Assembly (NCBI GenBank): GCA_964506075.1 | Contig: CAZDKO010000028.1 | Span: 1 to 21,495 of the forward strand | Length of the DNA: 21,495 nucleotides | Direction of reading: 5' to 3' | From: CAZDKO01 sp964506075 [NCBI: uncultured bacterium] | GTDB taxonomy: Bacteria; CAZDME01; JAYEMH01 | Shown here: positions 16,128 through 21,495 of the stretch, piece after piece | Numbering within the stretch: the stretch's first letter is position 1 | How the letters are laid out: each line of letters begins with the position of its first letter | Notes under the pieces: generated by a model | The model's database searches: none | The model's input: only the letters and a program-made list of their open reading frames with translations | What the model was told of the DNA's origin: nothing | Translations under genes and position numbers: made by a program

Positions 16128-17570
16128 ATGAAGGATATTATAAACGGTCTGCCCAATATATGCGGTAACGAAGCGGAGTTTAAAAAAAACAGAGGTAAAG
16201 AAAAGAATTTTCTTTATGCGCCTCTTTCCAATATTTCTATTGACGGCGTTCAATCTGCTTTTGGCATAGCTCTTCATATGCACCAACCCACCATTCCGGC
16301 CGGGGGGAATGATTTATCCACCGCCGGTCTAATCAGTAACCTTCAATATATGCTGGAACATCCGGAAATTCACGATAACCATAATGCCAAAATATTTCTG
16401 TGGTGCTATTCAAGAATGGCAGATTTTATCAGGGAACTTGTCGGATCGGGGCGTAATCCCCGGATTATGCTTGATTATTCAGGGAACCTGTTATGGGGGT
16501 TGCGGCAGATGGGCAGGGGAGATATTTTAGATAATCTAAAATTGGTTACCAGTCATAAAAAATATTACCGTTACGTAGAGTGGCTGGGAACAATGTGGTC
16601 GCACGCGGTTGTTTCTTCAACCCCGGTTCCCGATATAAACTTGCATATAAAAGCCTGGCGGGAGCATTTTGCTTCTATCTTCGGATACGAAGCGCTCGGC
16701 CGGGTTAAAGGTTTTTCTTCTCCGGAGATGCATTTGCCTATTCATCCGGACGTTTGTTACGAATACGTAAAAAATTTAAAGGAAAACGGCTACGAATGGC
16801 TTATGGTGCAGGAGCACACTATCGAAAATCTTGACGGGTCTGGTATTCGTAACCCTTATTTACCTCACCGGCTAACGGCTAAAAATTCTCTGGGGGAGAG
16901 GGAAGAAATAGCCGTCTTAATAAAAACCCAGGGTTCGGATACAAAACTGGTCGGACAGATGCAGCCTTATTACGAAGCCAAAACAAAATACCGGGAAGAA
17001 TATCTCTCTAAAAACGTGCCACCATATGTTTTACAGATAGGCGACGGTGAAAACGGCGGGGTAATGATGAATGAATTTCCGGCTGCCTATAAGAAGGCTT
17101 TTAACGAGATGGGAGAAGACGGTGTGGTGGCTATGAACGGGTCTGAATACCTGGAATTTTTTAAAAAAATGGGACTAAAAGAGAAAGATTTTATTCCGGT
17201 TCAGCCGGTTTCTCAACACCGGATATGGGAATTCATCAATACGTATTCACCTGGAGCGGTTGATAGGGCCATAGATAGAATAAAAGAGAAATACGGTGCT
17301 TTTAACCTTGATAAAGCCTCCTGGACAAACGATAAAAATTGGGTGAAGGGTTACGAAAAGGTATTAGACCCCATAAATCAATTGAGCGTTGAATTTCACA
17401 AACGTTTTGATGGAAATCAAATTGATAAATCATCCCCGCTCTACCGGGAGGCCCTTCTTTATTTGCTTATTTCTCAAACCAGCTGTTTCCGTTATTGGGG
17501 TGAGGGTCTATGGGCTGAATATGCCAGAGAAATTTGTCGACGGGGGATGCGTCTTCTTAAAAAGAGTTAA
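16128..17570 (+). CDS. Divergent GH57-family protein, function unknown
   Basis: The 480-residue protein carries GH57 landmarks in a divergent setting. ALHMHQP (48-54) is region 1. GFSSPEMHLP (195-204) has a likely nucleophile E200. GDGENGG (305-311) may hold the acid/base D306, replacing the usual DAE-FGHH or DDGEKFG. A non-standard EWLGTMWSHAVVSS (151-164) may correspond to region 2. Residues 1-42 form a polar extension before the barrel. The C-terminal third is helical, with SQTSCFRYWGEGLWAEYAREI (449-469). No clear Shine-Dalgarno precedes ATG 16128. It lies 32 bases after the branching enzyme and closes this block. Glucan hydrolysis or transfer is likely by family; the reaction is not known to me. 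Confidence 0.8.
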   Translation: MKDIINGLPNICGNEAEFKKNRGKEKNFLYAPLSNISIDGVQSAFGIALHMHQPTIPAGGNDLSTAGLISNLQYMLEHPEIHDNHNAKIFLWCYSRMADFIRELVGSGRNPRIMLDYSGNLLWGLRQMGRGDILDNLKLVTSHKKYYRYVEWLGTMWSHAVVSSTPVPDINLHIKAWREHFASIFGYEALGRVKGFSSPEMHLPIHPDVCYEYVKNLKENGYEWLMVQEHTIENLDGSGIRNPYLPHRLTAKNSLGEREEIAVLIKTQGSDTKLVGQMQPYYEAKTKYREEYLSKNVPPYVLQIGDGENGGVMMNEFPAAYKKAFNEMGEDGVVAMNGSEYLEFFKKMGLKEKDFIPVQPVSQHRIWEFINTYSPGAVDRAIDRIKEKYGAFNLDKASWTNDKNWVKGYEKVLDPINQLSVEFHKRFDGNQIDKSSPLYREALLYLLISQTSCFRYWGEGLWAEYAREICRRGMRLLKKS

Positions 17571-17578
17571 TAATTTAA

Positions 17579-17607
17579 TTGACCCTGTAAATGTTTTTTG
17601 TTATAAT
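17579..17607 (+). promoter_or_regulatory. Near-consensus sigma70 promoter for galT-glgA
   Basis: TTGACC (17579-17584) and a perfect TATAAT (17602-17607) are separated by exactly 17 bases. This is the best promoter match I found in the window. It lies in the 94-base gap before the GalT-family gene and implies that galT and glgA can be transcribed independently of the preceding GH57 genes. Confidence 0.75.
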
Positions 17608-17664
17608 CGCCTTCAATACGCAGCTATATATAATAAATAAAACCGGAGACATAAAGGAAATCAT

Positions 17665-18693
17665 ATGGGAGAATTAAGAAAAGACCCTATCGTCGGCAGG
17701 TGGGTAATTATAGCTACAGACCGGGTTAACCGTCCGGATGTTTTTACAAAAACGAAAGAATCATTCCAGGATGATGTTGCTAATTGTCCTTTCTGTGCGG
17801 GGAAAGAAAAGATGACTCCTCCGGAAATATATAGTTTGAGAGAACCCAACACCCGGGCCAATGAAGCAGGGTGGAAAGTCAGAGTCGTTCCTAATAAATT
17901 CCCTGCTTGCGGAATTGATATCACCCTTGAAAGAAAAGGTTACGGTCTCCATGATATGATGACTAATTATGGAGCGCACGAGGTTATTATTGAAACCCCC
18001 GACCATAACAGAGAAATGAAAGACCAATCCATAGATGAAATTTCCGACGTTATCAGGGTTCTTCAGCTGCGGATTGAAGATTTGTATAAAGACCAGAAGT
18101 TGCGTTATATCCTTCTTTTTAAAAACAAAGGCCGGGAGGCCGGCGCTTCTTTATCTCATCCCCACCATCAGATTATAGCTCTTCCCATTACCCCGACGAT
18201 GGTCAGAGAGGAGCTTCACGGTGCGGAGTTCTATTTTAAATTAAAGGAAAGATGTATATTTTGTGATTTGATTGAGCAGGAAAGGTCCTGGGGGGAAAGG
18301 ATGGTTTACGAAAATGAAGCCTTTCTCAGTTTTTGTCCTTACGCCGCCCGTTTTCCGTTTGAAGTATGGATTCTCCCTAAAAACCACGCCGTAGATTTTT
18401 ATAATCCCGAAAATAAAGAGAAGGTTCAATTTTTAGCCGATATGTTTAAAGTAATACTGAAGAAATACGATAAAGTTTTGAACGACCCGCCGTATAATTA
18501 TATCGTTCACGCCGCGCCCAACCGATTTGCCCGCCGGGGATACTGGCGGACAATTGAACAGGATTTTCACTGGCATATAGAGATGTTCCCCCGTCTGACC
18601 AGAATTGCCGGCTTTGAGGAGGGAAGCGGGTTCTTTATCAATCCTGTTTCACCCGAGATGTCGGCGAAGTATTTGAGAGAGGCAGAGATATAA
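17665..18693 (+). CDS. galT: GalT-family hexose-1-phosphate nucleotidylyltransferase
   Basis: The 342-residue HIT-superfamily enzyme swaps nucleotidyl groups between hexose-1-phosphates, classically UDP-glucose with galactose-1-phosphate. A metal-binding CPFC lies at 41-44, VVPNKFPA at 74-81, the active-site SHPHHQ at 164-169 with nucleophile H167, a second CxxC (CIFC, 197-200), and FHWHIEMFPRL (301-311). Length matches bacterial GalT. AAAGGA lies six bases before ATG 17665. It is two bases from glgA, and neither galactokinase nor GalE is in the window. That placement suggests service to glycogen synthesis, perhaps making a nucleotide-glucose, rather than galactose breakdown; an ADP- or UDP-specific role cannot be told from sequence alone. 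Confidence 0.9.
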   Translation: MGELRKDPIVGRWVIIATDRVNRPDVFTKTKESFQDDVANCPFCAGKEKMTPPEIYSLREPNTRANEAGWKVRVVPNKFPACGIDITLERKGYGLHDMMTNYGAHEVIIETPDHNREMKDQSIDEISDVIRVLQLRIEDLYKDQKLRYILLFKNKGREAGASLSHPHHQIIALPITPTMVREELHGAEFYFKLKERCIFCDLIEQERSWGERMVYENEAFLSFCPYAARFPFEVWILPKNHAVDFYNPENKEKVQFLADMFKVILKKYDKVLNDPPYNYIVHAAPNRFARRGYWRTIEQDFHWHIEMFPRLTRIAGFEEGSGFFINPVSPEMSAKYLREAEI

Positions 18694-18695
18694 AA

Positions 18696-20156
18696 ATGGA
18701 ACCTTTGAAAGTTTTGTTAGTTTCTTCGGAAGTTTCGCCGTTTGCCAAAACAGGAGGCTTGGCTGATGTAGCGGGAAGTTTACCTTTTGCCCTGAAGGCA
18801 TTAAAGTGCGAGGTAAGTGTTTTTCTCCCGTTTTACCGTCAGATAATAAAAAATCAGGGTTTTAAGATACAGCTTCTTAAAGCAAATCTTAAAGCAGACT
18901 TTGGCCAATGGGATCCTAAATTTTCTCTTTATCATTATCGGAAGGATAAGATAGATTTTTATTTTATAGGAAAAGATGAATATTACAACCGGGAATTTCT
19001 TTATGGTACGCCTTCGGGAGATTATCCGGATAACGCGGTCAGGTTTGCGTTTTTTTCCAATGCGGTTTTAAGCAGCGCCATAGCTTTAAAATTCGAACCA
19101 GACATTATTCACTGTAACGATTGGCAAACCGCCCTGGCTCCATTTTACTTAAAACACAAAGAACAAATCTCCGCTTTCTTTAAAGGGACGAAAACACTTT
19201 TCACGATACATAATCTGGCTTATCAGGGCCTTTTCTCCAGAGAAGTAATGCCGGAGGTGGGGATTGGTTTTGAGTTTTTTACCCCCGATACTCTTGAATT
19301 TTACGGGAAATTCAATTTTATGAAATCCGGTATAATTTATTCCGAAGCTGTCAATACCGTAAGTAAAAGTTACGCCCGGGAAATATTGACTCAGGAGTTT
19401 GGCTGTGGGCTGGAAGGATTATTTGCCGTAAACCGGGACAAGCTATACGGGATATTAAATGGGGCGGATTATTCTATCTGGAATCCGGCCACCGATAATC
19501 TTATCAAGACCAAATATGATAAGGAAAATTTTAAGGGTAAAGTTGAATGTAAAAAAGATTTACTGGAAATAATGAAGTTAAAGGTTCTTTTAAAAGCTCC
19601 TTTACTGGGAGTGGTCAGCAGATTGGCGGACCAGAAAGGTATTGACATTATCGTTGACGCGGCTGAAGAAATAGTGAAACAGGGATGTAATTTAGTTGTT
19701 TTAGGTGCCGGGGAGAAAAAATATCATAAATTATTGACTGAATTAGCCGGTCGGTATCCCCAGAATATCGGGGTAAAAATAGCTTTTGATAATACCCTAG
19801 CCCATAAGATAGAAGCGGGATGCGATATGTTCCTTATGCCTTCGCGATATGAGCCCGGCGGGTTAAACCAACTGTACAGTTTAAAATACGGGACTATTCC
19901 GGTAGTCAGAGCGATCGGCGGTTTAGATGATACCATTGTTGACTACAGTCAAAGTCCTAAATCCGGAAACGGATTTAAATTTAATCAGGCCAGTAAAGAC
20001 GATTTAATTAATGCTTTAGGCAGGGCTCTTTCTGTCTATAAGAATAAAAAAGAATGGGAAGAACTGATGGTCCGGGCGATGGGATTTGATTTTTCCTGGG
20101 AACAATCGGCTAAAGAATATTTAAAAGTTTATAAGCGTATTATTAGAGGTAGATAG
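18696..20156 (+). CDS. glgA: GT5 glycogen synthase
   Basis: The 486-residue enzyme is a bacterial-type glycogen/starch synthase, adding glucose from ADP-glucose (less often UDP-glucose) to alpha-1,4-glucan. KTGGLADVAGSLP (18-30) is the classic donor loop. Further marks are HCNDWQTALAPFY (139-151), FTIHNLAYQG (169-178), GVVSRLADQKG (305-315) with R309 and K314, and YEPGGLNQLYSLKYGTIP (385-402) with the conserved E386. The usual Cys of the E-P-C-G-L motif is Gly here. Length is normal. It starts two bases after galT and shares the 17579 promoter. It is the second putative glucan synthase in the window, beside the GT4 enzyme at 12049. Confidence 0.95.
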   Translation: MEPLKVLLVSSEVSPFAKTGGLADVAGSLPFALKALKCEVSVFLPFYRQIIKNQGFKIQLLKANLKADFGQWDPKFSLYHYRKDKIDFYFIGKDEYYNREFLYGTPSGDYPDNAVRFAFFSNAVLSSAIALKFEPDIIHCNDWQTALAPFYLKHKEQISAFFKGTKTLFTIHNLAYQGLFSREVMPEVGIGFEFFTPDTLEFYGKFNFMKSGIIYSEAVNTVSKSYAREILTQEFGCGLEGLFAVNRDKLYGILNGADYSIWNPATDNLIKTKYDKENFKGKVECKKDLLEIMKLKVLLKAPLLGVVSRLADQKGIDIIVDAAEEIVKQGCNLVVLGAGEKKYHKLLTELAGRYPQNIGVKIAFDNTLAHKIEAGCDMFLMPSRYEPGGLNQLYSLKYGTIPVVRAIGGLDDTIVDYSQSPKSGNGFKFNQASKDDLINALGRALSVYKNKKEWEELMVRAMGFDFSWEQSAKEYLKVYKRIIRGR

Positions 20157-20204
20157 TTGTTCTTTTACAATAATTGTCTTTATATGTTTCTTTGAAAACT
20201 TATT

Positions 20205-20360
20205 AAAAGGGAAGCAGGTTTAAATCCTGCACTGTCCCCGCAACTGTGAGTGGAAGTGTTTTTGGAATTTTTAGTTGGCAGCCACTGTTTGGTGCGGTCT
20301 AAATACAGGCTGGCTAAATGGGAAGGTTGACAACAACTGAGCCACGAGTCAGGAGACCTT
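20205..20360 (+). ncRNA. Cobalamin (B12) riboswitch
   Basis: The 300-base gap before the btuF-like gene carries the conserved cobalamin-riboswitch core in order: AAAAGGGAAGCAGGTTTAAA (20205-20224), then CTGTCCCCGCAACTGTGAG (20232-20250), GCCACTG (20281-20287), ATGGGAAGG (20318-20326) and the B12 box GAGTCAGGAGACC (20346-20358). A terminal P1 stem could form from GTTTC (20186-20190) and GAAAC (20361-20365). Adenosyl- or methylcobalamin binding would normally repress the downstream gene. The variable arm between 20251 and 20280 is unremarkable. Confidence 0.93.
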
Positions 20361-20386
20361 GAAACTCCGGGGTGAGAGAGAAATTT

Positions 20387-20418
20387 ACCCAGTCTCATTT
20401 TGGAGGTTGGGTTTTTTT
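20387..20418 (+). terminator. Intrinsic terminator (riboswitch expression platform)
   Basis: ACCCAGTCTC (20387-20396) pairs with GAGGTTGGGT (20403-20412), a 10-bp stem with two wobble pairs and a six-base loop, followed by seven T. It lies between the B12 box and the btuF start. An alternative 7-bp stem, GGGTGAG (20370-20376) with TTTACCC (20384-20390), uses the terminator's 5' arm and could be the antiterminator. Confidence 0.85.
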
Positions 20419-20456
20419 ATTTTTAAATCAAGAAACTACGGAAAACAAGTAATAAC

Positions 20457-21347
20457 ATGTACGCCAGATATTGTTTAAAGATTTTAATTCTTTGTTCCAT
20501 TTTTATGACCGGGGAAGTCTGTTCCCGGGAATTAAAGCTTGAAGACGCAACGGGGTGGGCGGTAAAGGTAGATGGTTATCCCCAAAGAATCATTTCCCTT
20601 AATCCTTCCGCAACAGAGACAGTTTATGCTTTAGGCGGGGGAAATAGAATAATTGCGGTGACCGCTTTTTGCCGGTATCCCGACGAGGTAAAAAGCAAAG
20701 ATAAAATCGGAACAGTTTTAGACCCGAATATTGAAAAAATTATCAGTTTACGGCCAGACCTGGTTCTGGCAACCAAAGAGGGAAACAGAAAAAAGCCCAT
20801 AGAAAAATTGAGAAAAGCGGGAATAAAAGTTTTCGTTTTTGACAGTATTTATCGTTTAAACGATATATATGAAATGCTCCGGGCGTCCGGAAAGTTACTG
20901 GGCGAAGAAGAAAAATCGGAAGAGCTCATTTTAAAAATGAAAGAGCGCGTGGAGACGGTCCAGGAAAAAGTTAAAAATAGGCCCAGAGTAAAAGTATTCT
21001 GGCAATACGGGATAGAGCCGACCATTACGGCCAATAAAAATACCCTGGCTAATGAAATAATAGAGCTCTCCGGAGGGGTTAATATCGCCAGAAATGCACT
21101 CCTTAGATATCCCCGATACAGTCTTGAAGAAGTCGCTATCCAAAACCCACAGGTGATAATATTAACGGCTATGGGAAACGAAGGAAAAGAAGCCCTGGCT
21201 AAATGGCGTCAATTTAAAAGTATTAAAGCCGTTAAAGAGGAGAGAATTTATATTATTGACTCGGATATAGTCTGTAATCTGGGCCCGAGGCTAATAGAGG
21301 GCTTAGAAGAAGTAGCCAGAGCATTGCATCCGGAGGCGTTTAAGTAG
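20457..21347 (+). CDS. btuF: BtuF-like cobalamin ABC transporter substrate-binding protein
   Basis: The 296-residue protein has an N-terminal hydrophobic export signal (about residues 6-18), then a helical-backbone periplasmic binding protein of the B12/Fe-siderophore class. RIISLNPSATETVYALG (44-60) carries E54, of the type that docks on the transporter permease. CRYPDEVKSKDKIG (72-85), VLDPNIEKIISLRPDLVLA (87-105), a long linker helix (about 134-172) and GPRLIEGLEEVARALHPEAF (276-295) follow. A cysteine at 22 lacks a proper lipobox, so signal peptidase I cleavage is more likely than lipidation. The cobalamin riboswitch upstream supports corrinoid rather than siderophore binding. The ribosome site is weak. 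Permease and ATPase genes, if linked, lie right of the window. Confidence 0.88.
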   Translation: MYARYCLKILILCSIFMTGEVCSRELKLEDATGWAVKVDGYPQRIISLNPSATETVYALGGGNRIIAVTAFCRYPDEVKSKDKIGTVLDPNIEKIISLRPDLVLATKEGNRKKPIEKLRKAGIKVFVFDSIYRLNDIYEMLRASGKLLGEEEKSEELILKMKERVETVQEKVKNRPRVKVFWQYGIEPTITANKNTLANEIIELSGGVNIARNALLRYPRYSLEEVAIQNPQVIILTAMGNEGKEALAKWRQFKSIKAVKEERIYIIDSDIVCNLGPRLIEGLEEVARALHPEAFK

Positions 21348-21466
21348 GTTGGTTAATTGGTGAGCAGTAAATAGTCGCTAGTCGTTAGTATTTAGTAAAT
21401 CCTTCTAAATACTATTCACTAACGACCATATTACTTTTTAACCAATTAACCGCTCACCAGTTAACC
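21348..21466. repeat. Imperfect long inverted repeat after btuF
   Basis: GGTTAATTGGTGAGC (21351-21365) is matched, 14 of 15, by the reverse complement of GCTCACCAGTTAACC (21452-21466). Inside it, GTCGTTAGT (21381-21389) pairs with ACTAACGAC (21418-21426) and ATTTAG (21390-21395) with CTAAAT (21405-21410). The right arm also contains a second TTAACC unit. There is no T-tract for a terminator and no ORF. It looks like an intergenic palindromic repeat or a small non-autonomous element. Confidence 0.6.
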
Positions 21467-21495
21467 GGTGAATATGAGGTGGCTTTTGACAGGTA

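Noticed and set aside
17389-17640. 83-codon + strand frame overlapping the end of the last GH57 gene
   Set aside because: It is mostly inside the GH57 gene in another frame and runs through the 17579 promoter; no ribosome site.
20514-20525. Lipoprotein cysteine in the BtuF signal region (C22)
   Set aside because: The residues before it (T-G-E-V) do not make a lipobox, so lipidation is not supported.

Overview
The window is a bacterial chromosomal segment, moderately AT-rich, with every supported protein gene on the + strand and very short spacers. Almost all of it concerns storage and protective glucans: trehalose synthesis, and a glycogen/alpha-glucan system built on glycoside hydrolase family 57 (GH57) rather than the common GH13 enzymes. 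The mix of GH57 branching enzyme, archaeal-style GT4 synthase and DUF4912 protein recalls uncultured anaerobic lineages such as Omnitrophota, Elusimicrobiota or some Nitrospirota/Desulfobacterota. No rRNA or other taxonomic marker is present, so this placement is a low-confidence inference. A secreted BtuF-like protein suggests a corrinoid uptake system.

Layout. (A) 1-6609, trehalose/osmolyte block: the 3' end of a GT4 glycosyltransferase, a GT20 trehalose-6-phosphate synthase (otsA-like), a two-CBS-domain protein, a CPA2-type cation/proton antiporter, trehalose-6-phosphate phosphatase (otsB), an internally duplicated DUF5752-type protein and a TreT-like trehalose synthase. Several junctions overlap or are 2-4 bases apart. 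(B) 6759-11527, behind a plausible sigma70 promoter: a short GH57 protein, a GH57 4-alpha-glucanotransferase, and a soluble NarL/DegS-type histidine kinase with its response regulator. (C) 11703-17570: a stand-alone CBM48 protein, a GT4 glycogen-synthase-like enzyme, a DUF4912 protein starting at TTG, a GH57 branching enzyme and a fourth, divergent GH57 protein. (D) 17665-20156, behind a near-consensus promoter: a GalT-family nucleotidylyltransferase and a GT5 glycogen synthase (glgA). (E) 20157-21495: a cobalamin riboswitch with an intrinsic terminator, a btuF-like gene, and an imperfect inverted repeat at the right edge.

How the genes may work together (inference): GalT could exchange hexose-1-phosphate and nucleotide-sugar pools; GT4 and GT5 synthases would elongate glucan; the GH57 branching enzyme would add alpha-1,6 branches; the GH57 glucanotransferase and the two unassigned GH57 proteins would remodel or degrade chains. 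OtsA/OtsB and TreT give two routes to trehalose, and the CBS/antiporter pair inside that block suggests a link to ionic or osmotic stress. The two-component pair may regulate the cluster. The btuF unit is a separate, B12-controlled transcription unit.

The two unassigned GH57 paralogues, the duplicated DUF5752 protein, the DUF4912 protein and the lone CBM48 are the parts with least known function. No mobile element, CRISPR array, tRNA or rRNA was seen.
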